From an uncultured Paracoccaceae bacterium (GTDB taxonomy: Bacteria > Pseudomonadota > Alphaproteobacteria > Rhodobacterales > Rhodobacteraceae), in contig CAJJAR010000001.1 in the NCBI GenBank assembly GCA_905182105.1, positions 62,001-126,000 on the forward strand: a stretch of 64,000 nucleotides of DNA, written 5' to 3'. Below, piece by piece: positions 19,378-27,302 of the stretch (positions are counted from its first letter, which is position 1; each line of letters opens with the position of its first letter). The notes below the pieces were generated by a model, which made no database searches, was not told where the DNA came from, and saw only the letters and a list, made by a program, of their open reading frames with translations. Both the position numbers and the translations under genes were made by a program.

Positions 19378-19674
19378 TTACAGCCCAGTCGAAACGTCGA
19401 TGGAGTTACCCTCTTCGAGAGTCACATACGCCTTTTTCACGTCTTTCCGACGACCCAGCGCACCGCGGAACCGTTTCACTTTACCTTTAGTGATCGCAGT
19501 GTTCACGGCCTTAACCTTTACACCAAAGAGAGCTTCAACAGCCGCTTTGATCATTGGTTTGTTGCTGTCGATTGCCACTTCGAAAACAACGGCGTTTGCT
19601 TCAGAAGCACGTGTCGCTTTTTCTGTGATAATCGGTTTACGGATTACGTCGTAATGTTCTGCCTTAGTGCTCAT
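19378..19674 (-). CDS. rplW: 50S ribosomal protein L23
   Basis: 98 residues, [19 protein letters not shown] at the start and the [17 protein letters not shown] loop at the exit-tunnel docking site used by trigger factor and SRP. Start overlaps the rplD stop by four bases. A terminator follows. Confidence 0.98.
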   Translation of the reverse strand: MSTKAEHYDVIRKPIITEKATRASEANAVVFEVAIDSNKPMIKAAVEALFGVKVKAVNTAITKGKVKRFRGALGRRKDVKKAYVTLEEGNSIDVSTGL

Positions 19675-20288
19675 TTCAGTCGAGCCTCCAGTGCTTCGAT
19701 CCCGGATTTCGTGATGACAAGTGTATCACGCTTTAGGATATCAAATACGTTTGCACCCATTGTCGGTAAGATATCCAAACCTTCAATGTTGCGTGACGCT
19801 TTCAGGAAATCTTCGTTCACAGAAGCCCCGTCGATGATCAACGCACGTTTCCAACCAAGGTTTTTAACAGCCTTAGCAAGAGCAGATGTTTTGCCATCAG
19901 TGTTTACGTCTTCAATGATTACCAATTCGCCGGCTTTGGCTTTGGCGGACAATGCGTGACATAGACCCAATTTACGGAACTTTTTAGTAAGATCGTGGCC
20001 GTGCGAACGCACAACTGGACCTTTGTAAACACCACCACCACGGAAGATCGGAGCAGAACGTGCACCGTGACGAGCGCCGCCGGTACCTTTCTGACGATAG
20101 ATCTTTTTGGTAGAGTAGTTCACTTCTGAACGTGTCTTAACCTTGTGTGTACCAGCTTGCGCATTGTTGCGCTGCCAGCGAACAACACGGTGCAAAATGT
20201 CTGCACGTGGCTCAAGACCAAACAAGGCCTCGTCCAAATCCAGAGTACCAGCAGATGTGCCGTCCAGTTTGATTACGTCAAGTTTCAT
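19671..20288 (-). CDS. rplD: 50S ribosomal protein L4
   Basis: 205 residues with [20 protein letters not shown], the L4 loop that reaches the exit tunnel, and a C-terminal globular part. In E. coli L4 represses its own operon; whether it does so here is not visible. Four-base overlap with rplC. Confidence 0.98.
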   Translation of the reverse strand: MKLDVIKLDGTSAGTLDLDEALFGLEPRADILHRVVRWQRNNAQAGTHKVKTRSEVNYSTKKIYRQKGTGGARHGARSAPIFRGGGVYKGPVVRSHGHDLTKKFRKLGLCHALSAKAKAGELVIIEDVNTDGKTSALAKAVKNLGWKRALIIDGASVNEDFLKASRNIEGLDILPTMGANVFDILKRDTLVITKSGIEALEARLK

Positions 20289-21007
20289 GCTTCACCACCT
20301 TCCGCAGGCGCTTCGACTGGTGCCGCTGCAGCTGCTGATTTCAAAGCGGCCGGGAAAGGCACGCCATCAGGCAATTTCTTTTTCACAGAATCTTTAACTG
20401 TAACCCAACCACCTTTGGAGCCAGGAACGGCGCCTTTGATCATGATCAAGCCACGTTCTGCGTCAGTTTTTACAACTTCAAGATTTTGCGTAGTTACACG
20501 AGCTGCACCCATGTGACCGGCCATTTTCTTGCCTTTGAAAACTTTACCAGGGTCTTGACACTGACCAGTGGAACCGTGCGAACGGTGAGACACGGAAACA
20601 CCGTGTGTCGCGCGCAAGCCACCAAAGTTGTGACGCTTCATGGCACCTTGGAAACCTTTACCAATGGATGTGCCTGATACGTCAACTTTTTGCCCGTCAA
20701 GGTAATGCTCAGCGGACAGTTCTTCACCGACGCTGATCAAGTTATCTTCGGAAACACGGAATTCGACCAGCTTGCGCTTTGGCTCAACCTTTTGTGCAGC
20801 GTAATGGCCGCGCATGGCTTTGCTTACACGTTTCACCTTGGGCGTACCTGCACCAAGCTGAACAGCTGTGTAGCCGTCTTTTTCCATTGTCCGTTGTGTC
20901 ACAACCTGAAGGCCATCCAATTGAAGAACAGTAACAGGGATCTGTTTACCATCTTCCATGAACAAGCGGGTCATGCCCAATTTCTTTGCGAGAATTCCAG
21001 AGCGCAT
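20285..21007 (-). CDS. rplC: 50S ribosomal protein L3
   Basis: 240 residues from the ATG at 21007, eight bases after GGAGGG. A TTG two codons upstream is less likely. It begins [16 protein letters not shown] and has the motif [20 protein letters not shown]. The C terminus is extended by an Ala/Glu-rich tail. L3 is an early assembly protein near the peptidyl transferase centre. Confidence 0.98.
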   Translation of the reverse strand: MRSGILAKKLGMTRLFMEDGKQIPVTVLQLDGLQVVTQRTMEKDGYTAVQLGAGTPKVKRVSKAMRGHYAAQKVEPKRKLVEFRVSEDNLISVGEELSAEHYLDGQKVDVSGTSIGKGFQGAMKRHNFGGLRATHGVSVSHRSHGSTGQCQDPGKVFKGKKMAGHMGAARVTTQNLEVVKTDAERGLIMIKGAVPGSKGGWVTVKDSVKKKLPDGVPFPAALKSAAAAAPVEAPAEGGEA

Positions 21008-21021
21008 AATCAATACCCTCC

Positions 21022-21339
21022 TTAAGACTGCAACTTGATCTCGACGTCCACACCAGCGGCAAGGTCGAGCTTCATCAGCGCGTCTACCGTTTGTGGAGTC
21101 GGATCAATGATATCCAGCAAGCGCTTGTGCGTGCGGATTTCAAATTGGTCACGGGATTTTTTGTCAACGTGTGGACCACGTAGAACTGTGAATTTTTCAA
21201 TCTTATTCGGCAGCGGAATTGGGCCGCGAATAGATGCACCGGTACGTTTAGCGGTGTTTACGATTTCCTGTGTCGACGAATCCAACACGCGGTAATCAAA
21301 CGCCTTCAAACGGATGCGGATATTTTGGCTTTGTGCCAT
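21022..21339 (-). CDS. rpsJ: 30S ribosomal protein S10
   Basis: 105 residues, [19 protein letters not shown] and [20 protein letters not shown], clearly S10 (NusE), which also takes part in antitermination. It is the first gene of the S10 block. Neither tuf nor fusA lies upstream; the next gene is a glutathione transferase on the same strand. The 183-base leader 21340-21522 should carry the S10 promoter; TTGCGC and TACAAA 16 bases apart near 21413-21440 on the minus strand are a weak candidate. Confidence 0.98.
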   Translation of the reverse strand: MAQSQNIRIRLKAFDYRVLDSSTQEIVNTAKRTGASIRGPIPLPNKIEKFTVLRGPHVDKKSRDQFEIRTHKRLLDIIDPTPQTVDALMKLDLAAGVDVEIKLQS

Positions 21340-21522
21340 TTGTCATCATCCCTAACTAGGGCTTAGATCGGAGAGGAGGATGTACGCTCACCGCACACCT
21401 TCATCGCGTCTTTGTAAAGAACTGTGAAGGGCGCGCAAAAGCACACCCCAACAGAACTTGGCCGCGTTTAGGTCGAGTCGCTGGCGAAAGCAAGTAATTG
21501 TTGGGCGAATCCTAAAGAAACC

Positions 21523-22176
21523 TTAGGCGGCGGGTGGCTTTGCCTTTTGCAGGTAGTCATCCATCGCTGGCTTATAGTGTGTCAGCTCGTCTGATACCGC
21601 TGCATACTGATGGATGCGTGCCTCATAGGCGACGATAGTTTCAGGCCAAACAACCGGCAGATCGAATGCCGACTGAAACGCTTTGATCCATGCGAAAGTC
21701 ACTGCGAACCCACAATCGCACAACCATAGCTTATCCGTTGGTAGGGCTGGATCACTAATCAAAAGCGCCAATGCCTCAAGGTGTTTGGAAATAGCAGCAC
21801 CACCAGCTTTAACGGCTTCTGCGTCGCGGGTCGCGTAAGCCACTTGGGCGTACAGAGCACGCACTGAAGGCTCCAAACGCGTATCATGGAAACGCCCTTT
21901 TTCGCGTGCTTTGGCGCGAAGCTGGACTGTGTCAGGCAGCATTGGGGTCTGAGCGAAGGCTTCATTCAGGTATTCAGCTATAGCCTCGGAATCCGACAAC
22001 ATGAAACCGTCATGGATCATTGCGGGCAAATTGCCTGATGGCACGATCGCCTTGTATTCTGCTGAACCGTAACCACCGGGCGGCGGCAGTTCTTCCCACA
22101 CGATCGACTTGTGGCGCATCATAACGCGCAGCTTGGCGCAGTAGGTCGCAACGGGAACGGTGTATATAGTCAGCAT
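21523..22176 (-). CDS. Glutathione S-transferase family protein
   Basis: 217 residues. The N-terminal thioredoxin-like domain has VPVATYCAKLRVMMRHK and the cis-proline and SDSEAIAEYLNE glutathione-binding region (about residues 49-72). A helical C-terminal domain follows with DCGFAVTFAWIKAF. Substrate unknown. It lies upstream of rpsJ and shares its strand, with no clear terminator in between except a short CCTAA/TTAGG inverted repeat at its stop. Confidence 0.88.
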   Translation of the reverse strand: MLTIYTVPVATYCAKLRVMMRHKSIVWEELPPPGGYGSAEYKAIVPSGNLPAMIHDGFMLSDSEAIAEYLNEAFAQTPMLPDTVQLRAKAREKGRFHDTRLEPSVRALYAQVAYATRDAEAVKAGGAAISKHLEALALLISDPALPTDKLWLCDCGFAVTFAWIKAFQSAFDLPVVWPETIVAYEARIHQYAAVSDELTHYKPAMDDYLQKAKPPAA

Positions 22177-22199
22177 ATCAAACCTACCTGTCAGAAATG

Positions 22200-22230
22200 A
22201 AAAAGGGCCAGCCGAACGAACGACTGGCCC
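22200..22230 (-). terminator. Rho-independent terminator after the amino-acid binding protein gene
   Basis: GGGCCAG (22205-22211) and CTGGCCC (22224-22230), with further partial pairing inside the loop. On the minus strand the stem exits into TTTTTC. It lies 19 bases behind the stop of the binding protein. Confidence 0.8.
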
Positions 22231-22248
22231 GATAGTAATAAAGTGCGA

Positions 22249-23028
22249 TTATTCAGCCAACAGCTGCCATTTCACGCCCAACTCGTCAAAGAAGCCTTGC
22301 TCTTGCTTCAATGTGATCCACGTGTTCACGTAGTTAATCCACACTTGGTCTGCTTGTGGCAACAACATCGCGATTGGTGTTGGTGAACGGCCTTCAGCCA
22401 CTGGTACGATCATCAGTTGGTCATACTGAGCAACCAATTTGTTTGCTTCGACGTTTGACGTGATGTTTGCGTCTGCACGGCCTGACAGCACTTCTTGGAA
22501 GTCACGTGCTGGAGCTTCGACGATGCGGTGTGTTGCATCTGGAAAGTACTGCTTCACTTGTGTTTCTTGTGTTGTGCCCAATGTGGCCGCAACAGAAACG
22601 TCTGCTTTGTTCAGGTCGTCCCAGTTGTTGAAACGGTCTGCGTTTTTCTTTAGCGTCAATGGTACTGTTGCCAATGAAAAGTAGCTGTCGGAATAACCAG
22701 CAGCTTTTGCGCGTGCTGGTGATACAGATGCAGAACCCGTGATGTGGTATTGACCGGCTGTTACGCCTGCGACCAGTGTTTTCCAGTCTGTTGGTACGAA
22801 CTCAACTTCAACACCTAAGTCGGCAGCCAAAGCTGTCATAACGTCGATATCATAGCCCTCATATGTGTTTGTCGCGATGTCACGCATGGACATCGGATTC
22901 CAGTCACCGGTTGTTCCAACTTTTAGAACACCACCGGACAGAATTTCGCTTAGCGCGGACTGCGCGTTTGCTTGGACTGAGCTAGCGGCCAGAATGACGG
23001 CGGTTGCTGCAATTTTAAAAATTTTCAT
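22249..23028 (-). CDS. Periplasmic substrate-binding protein, polar amino-acid ABC transporter family 3
   Basis: 259 residues with a signal peptide (about 1-22, ANA cleavage). The mature part has VGTTGDWNPMSMRD, then YEGYDIDVMTALAADLGV and ITGSASVSPARAKAAGYSDS, the layout of family-3 binding proteins. It most resembles those near cyclohexadienyl dehydratases, so an enzymatic role is not fully excluded. It is divergent from the ATPase and permease genes, with which it should form one importer. Ligand unknown. Confidence 0.85.
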   Translation of the reverse strand: MKIFKIAATAVILAASSVQANAQSALSEILSGGVLKVGTTGDWNPMSMRDIATNTYEGYDIDVMTALAADLGVEVEFVPTDWKTLVAGVTAGQYHITGSASVSPARAKAAGYSDSYFSLATVPLTLKKNADRFNNWDDLNKADVSVAATLGTTQETQVKQYFPDATHRIVEAPARDFQEVLSGRADANITSNVEANKLVAQYDQLMIVPVAEGRSPTPIAMLLPQADQVWINYVNTWITLKQEQGFFDELGVKWQLLAE

Positions 23029-23158
23029 TTGTTTCCCTTTTCAAACGGTGATTGATAGCTAGCTTGCCAGATAGGATTGAAAAGTCCCTGTGCCAAGAAA
23101 TTATTTTTTGGTGCCAATTCGTTAACGAAACCGTGAACATTGGAAAGTTATCTCGTTT

Positions 23159-23905
23159 ATGACTGATCAACCAAATCTAATCGAGATGCGTGGAGTGTCT
23201 AAACACTTTGGCGATTTTCAAGCGTTGAAAGACGTGTCGCTGGATGTGAAGCTGGGCGAACGTGTCGTGATTTGCGGGCCATCTGGGTCTGGAAAATCCA
23301 CACTGATCCGCTGCATCAACCGCCTTGAGGCCCATGAGGCCGGTGAGATTGTTGTTGATGGGGTGACCCTCACCCAAAGCCAAGATAGTCCTGATAAAAT
23401 TCGCGGCACCGTTGGGATGGTATTTCAACAGTTCAATCTGTTTCCACATTTGACCGTCCTTGAGAACCTGACGTTGGGACCACGCCGCGTACTTGGCTTG
23501 TCAGAGGACGAGGCCAAGGCACGCGCCATGCTGCATCTTGAGCGCGTTCAAATCCCCGATCAGGCAGACAAGCTGCCACGCCAGCTTTCTGGTGGTCAAC
23601 AACAACGCGTCGCGATTGCCCGCAGCCTGTGTATGGAACCGCGGATTATGTTGTTTGATGAACCCACATCTGCCCTCGATCCCGAAATGATCGCAGAAGT
23701 TTTGGACGTAATGACCGAGCTGGCTACCAGCGGAATGACAATGATCGTTGTAACACACGAAATGGGGTTTGCCCGCCGTGTGGCTGATAAGATGGTGTTC
23801 ATGGACAAAGGCGAGATCGTCGAAGTCGGCACCGCCGAAGATGTCTTTACAGCACCAAAGTCTGATCGCTTTGCAGCATTCATCAAACAAATTTTGAACC
23901 ACTAG
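23159..23905 (+). CDS. Amino-acid ABC transporter ATP-binding protein (GlnQ type)
   Basis: 248 residues. Walker [10 protein letters not shown] is at 40-48, the Q-loop at FQQFNLFPH, the signature [14 protein letters not shown] near 143-156, Walker [13 protein letters not shown], and the switch His in VTHEMGFA. It powers uptake from the cytoplasmic face. The permease starts 11 bases downstream. The 130-base gap upstream is shared with the divergent binding protein and should hold both promoters. Confidence 0.95.
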   Translation: MTDQPNLIEMRGVSKHFGDFQALKDVSLDVKLGERVVICGPSGSGKSTLIRCINRLEAHEAGEIVVDGVTLTQSQDSPDKIRGTVGMVFQQFNLFPHLTVLENLTLGPRRVLGLSEDEAKARAMLHLERVQIPDQADKLPRQLSGGQQQRVAIARSLCMEPRIMLFDEPTSALDPEMIAEVLDVMTELATSGMTMIVVTHEMGFARRVADKMVFMDKGEIVEVGTAEDVFTAPKSDRFAAFIKQILNH

Positions 23906-23916
23906 GAGCAGTTGAT

Positions 23917-24654
23917 ATGAAACGCGTTATTGTCCTTCTGCCCCTTCTTTTGATCCTATCTGGATGTTCTGGAAACTGGGGGTGGTACGTTGTTGATCCC
24001 ACGACCACCAATGGTGCCAACAACCTGCACTTTATGGCAACAGGTGCCTACAACACGATCCTGATGTCCCTAACAGCTATCATCATTTCCGTCATCGCCG
24101 GCCTGTTGGTCGCCCTGCCCGGTCTGTCAGAAAAGAAAGCATGGCGCGCGTTTAATCGCACCTATGTTGAAATCGTGCGCGCGGTTCCGATCCTTGTTCT
24201 GATCCTGTGGGTTTACTACGGCCTGCCCCAGTTGAGTGGCATCACGTTGAACGTTTTCTGGGCTGGCGTCTTTGCTTTGGCCCTGTCCGACAGCGCCTTT
24301 CAAGCTGAGATTTTCCGCGCAGGTATTCAATCGATCAGCAAAGGCCAATACGAAGCCGCACAGTCCATTTCGCTGAATTACCGCGATACAATGCGCTATG
24401 TGATCCTGCCTCAAGCAATCCGTCGCATCCTGCCAGCATTAGGCAATCAATTGGTTTATATGTTGAAGATGTCATCATTGGTGTCAGTCATCGGGATGCA
24501 GGAGTTGACCCGCAAGGCGAACGAGTTGGTCGTATCAGAATACCGCCCGCTTGAGATCTACACGATTCTTGTGCTGGAATACCTTGTGTTGATTTTGATT
24601 GTATCTTCTGGCGTTCGGTGGCTTGAGAGACGCATGAACAGCAGCGAGGCCTAA
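23917..24654 (+). CDS. Amino-acid ABC transporter permease with an N-terminal lipobox
   Basis: 245 residues with the family-3 inner-membrane permease domain (about 45-240) and the EAA loop EAAQSISLNYRDTMRYVILPQ. The first 20 residues are unusual for a permease: a short basic start, a hydrophobic run and LSGC at 15-18, which is a good lipoprotein signal, followed by a periplasmic stretch of about 25 residues before the first core helix. Only one permease is present, so it probably works as a homodimer. It lies 11 bases after the ATPase. Confidence 0.93.
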   Translation: MKRVIVLLPLLLILSGCSGNWGWYVVDPTTTNGANNLHFMATGAYNTILMSLTAIIISVIAGLLVALPGLSEKKAWRAFNRTYVEIVRAVPILVLILWVYYGLPQLSGITLNVFWAGVFALALSDSAFQAEIFRAGIQSISKGQYEAAQSISLNYRDTMRYVILPQAIRRILPALGNQLVYMLKMSSLVSVIGMQELTRKANELVVSEYRPLEIYTILVLEYLVLILIVSSGVRWLERRMNSSEA

Positions 24655-24656
24655 AT

Positions 24657-26021
24657 ATGGCGCAGGACGACCTAACAACAGGCCCAATGGTCCTGCATTT
24701 TAAGAACCTCGCTATACCTGCCGCTTTAGGCATGTTGTTCGCAACGCTCTACAACGTGGTTGATGTCTACTATGCAGGTCGCCTTTCGACGGAGGCCCAA
24801 GCAGGCTTAGCTATTGGTTATCAGGCGTTCTTTATCTTTTTGGCCGTGGGCTTTGGATTGGGATCGGGCCTAAGCGCGCTGGTCAGCAATGCCAAAGGGG
24901 CAAAAGATACATCAGGCACACGCAAGCTGGCGGCACAGGGCCTTAGCTTTGGCGTGATTGTCACAGTGATTTTTATGGTCGTTGCCCTGTGGCTTGGCCC
25001 TAAATTGATCGAAATCGTGTCTGAACCCGGTGGCTACCGTGATGCAGGCACTGGTTATTTCCATTGGTTGATTGTGGCCCTGCCCGGTTTCATGCTGGCC
25101 TACGGTGGCAACGGAATTTTGCAAGCGCATGGCGACTCCCGTTCATTGCAGCGCGCCTTGATGGGGGCGTTCTTTGCCAACGTCATTTTGAACCCGCTGT
25201 TGATGTTTGGCATCCCTGGCGTGTGGGACGGCATGGGGTTCAACGGCATCGCCTTGGCCACTGTCATCAGCCAGACAGGTGTGATGACCTTCATCCTGCG
25301 CCAAATTTTCAAACTTGATGTTATGCAGGGCGTTTTACTCTCTGAATTCAAACCTGACTTGAAGAGTTTTCGGAGCATCCTTGGGCAAATGTTACCTGCC
25401 ACAATGGCAATGATGGTAATGTTCTTTTCCAGCTTTGTTGTTCAATATGCCCTTAAGGGTTTTGGCGAACCAGCCATTGCCGCCTACGGCGTAGCCCTGC
25501 GAATTGAACAAATCTTGTTGTTGCCTGTTCTGGGTATGACGGGGGCGTTACTGCCCATCGCGGGGCAGAACTTTGGTGCCAAAGAATTCGACCGCATCCG
25601 CGAGGCACTTATCTTCTGTTGGAAGCTAGGCTTTGCAATGACCGCCATTGCGGCACCAGTTTTCTGGTTGGGTGGTTCGATGTTGATGTCGATCTTCACC
25701 AAAGACCCCGAAGTGATCGCGATCGGAACCAGCTATCTGCATGTGGATGGTTTTTTGTTCCCAATCTACATGATGCTGTTTTCAATCAATTCACTTCTTC
25801 AAGCGTTGAAAAAACCAATCTGGACCCTGTGGCTTAGCATTTATCGCCAAGGCTTCGCCGTTGGTTTCTTTATATGGATTTTCATTGGCATCTTGGATTT
25901 CAGTGTTTGGGGAGTTTGGTTGGGTATTGCCGCTGCAGTTTGCACAGGATGGATCAGTGCCATCTTGGTTGCCCGAACCATAGCAAAACAAAACATTGGC
26001 GGTTTTCTGCGCGCCGACTAA
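24657..26021 (+). CDS. MATE family efflux transporter
   Basis: 454 residues with 12 hydrophobic segments in two halves, beginning near NLAIPAALGMLFATLYNVVD and continuing VDVYYAGRLSTEAQAGLAIG, typical of MATE cation-coupled multidrug or metabolite exporters. It starts two bases after the permease stop, so it is co-transcribed with the amino-acid importer. Substrate unknown; the context allows export of a related amino acid or toxic analogue. Confidence 0.92.
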   Translation: MAQDDLTTGPMVLHFKNLAIPAALGMLFATLYNVVDVYYAGRLSTEAQAGLAIGYQAFFIFLAVGFGLGSGLSALVSNAKGAKDTSGTRKLAAQGLSFGVIVTVIFMVVALWLGPKLIEIVSEPGGYRDAGTGYFHWLIVALPGFMLAYGGNGILQAHGDSRSLQRALMGAFFANVILNPLLMFGIPGVWDGMGFNGIALATVISQTGVMTFILRQIFKLDVMQGVLLSEFKPDLKSFRSILGQMLPATMAMMVMFFSSFVVQYALKGFGEPAIAAYGVALRIEQILLLPVLGMTGALLPIAGQNFGAKEFDRIREALIFCWKLGFAMTAIAAPVFWLGGSMLMSIFTKDPEVIAIGTSYLHVDGFLFPIYMMLFSINSLLQALKKPIWTLWLSIYRQGFAVGFFIWIFIGILDFSVWGVWLGIAAAVCTGWISAILVARTIAKQNIGGFLRAD

Positions 26022-26143
26022 GAACAGCACGTCAAATTGGCAATTTCTGGCCGATTGTATAAACATCACATTGGTTCGTGGTTTGCGGGAACACCCTCAA
26101 CGCTATGGGGTGCGTAAAGCAATCATAAGAGGTGAGCAGCCCA

Positions 26144-27274
26144 ATGCATATTAACAGACGGACCTTTGCGCTTCGCGTAGCGATGTTGGGGTTATCAGGA
26201 TGCACAAACGCTGTGGCTTCAGGCCCCGCACGTGCAAAATCCGTAGCCTCTGACTTGCGCCCTGTATCCAACGGTGCCTAAAGCGCATGGGTTTGTAATT
26301 TTTATCCACGCGCCAAATCCAAAGGCATTTTCGCATCCACATTGCGCCAGGCCTTTAGAAACACAGGGTACTTACCCGGTGTAGTAAAACGCGACATAAA
26401 CCAAAACGACTTTAAACGCACCTTCGAAGATTATCTATCCATTGCAGCCTCTAACAAACTTGTGAGCAGGGGCGCACTGCGTTTGCCAGACACCGCGGAA
26501 CATTAAATACAATTGATCCAAATACGGCGTGGATGCAGAAATTATTGCGGCCATCTGGGGATTGGAAAGCTTCTTTGGCGAACGGCGCGGTGACGTTTCG
26601 GTTATCTCAGCCACATCGACTTTGGCCTTTGATGGACGGCGTGGTTCGTTCTTTGAAACGCAATTGATCGCAGCGCTTCAGATCATCCAAAGTGGCGACA
26701 TTCTGGCCTCTGGAATGACTGGCAGTTGGGCTGGCGCAATGGGTCACACCCAATTTATCCCTACATCGTATCAAGCCATTGCCGTAGATTTCAACGGCGA
26801 TGGTCGACTTGATATTCGTTCGAATGACCCGACGGATGCGCTGGCCTCAACTGCCGCCTACCTACAGCGCAATGGCTGGACGCGTGGTCTGCGCTGGGGC
26901 GCGGAAACAAGCAGCTCAGACGGCAATGTAATCCAACCCCAATCCGGTGGCCCCAAGTTTGCCATGACGGGAAATTTTCGTGCAATCAAACGCTACAACA
27001 ACTCGGATGCTTACGCGATCGGTGTTGGACATCTTGCAGATCCTATTGGTGGCGGCGGACCTTTGCGCACCAGCTTTCCACCTGACAAAAACGGCCTAAC
27101 CAAAGACAACAGGATCACTTTGCAAAAACGACTGACCGCCAATGGATTTGATACCGATGGCGCGGATACGTAATTGGTCCAAATTCGGAAAAAGCGATCT
27201 GCGCCTATCAGGCAAGTCGCGGTTTGACCTCAACTGGCACGCCCTCACTTGAACTGCTGCATAGCTTGAACTGA
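26144..27274 (+). pseudogene. Decayed MltB-type lytic murein transglycosylase lipoprotein
   Basis: The reading starts at 26144 with a lipoprotein-like N terminus (LGLSGCTNAVAS), then meets an in-frame TAA at 26279. The same frame goes on with SAWVCNFYPRAKSKGIF and VVKRDINQNDFKRTFEDYL and stops again at about 26503. The catalytic domain continues in another frame from 26529 (IIAAIWGLESFFGERRGD with the catalytic Glu, GAMGHTQFIPTSY). A last frame change near 27170 leads to the peptidoglycan-binding remnant AICAYQASRGLTSTGTPSLE. It is clearly a broken gene with at least four lesions. Confidence 0.9.
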
Positions 27275-27302
27275 AGGCGCATCGTTTCGCGTGATGCGGG
27301 CC

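Noticed and set aside
22249-23028. Cyclohexadienyl dehydratase rather than binding protein
   Set aside because: The protein resembles that group, but its divergent place next to the ABC ATPase and permease favours a transport role; the enzyme role is left open.
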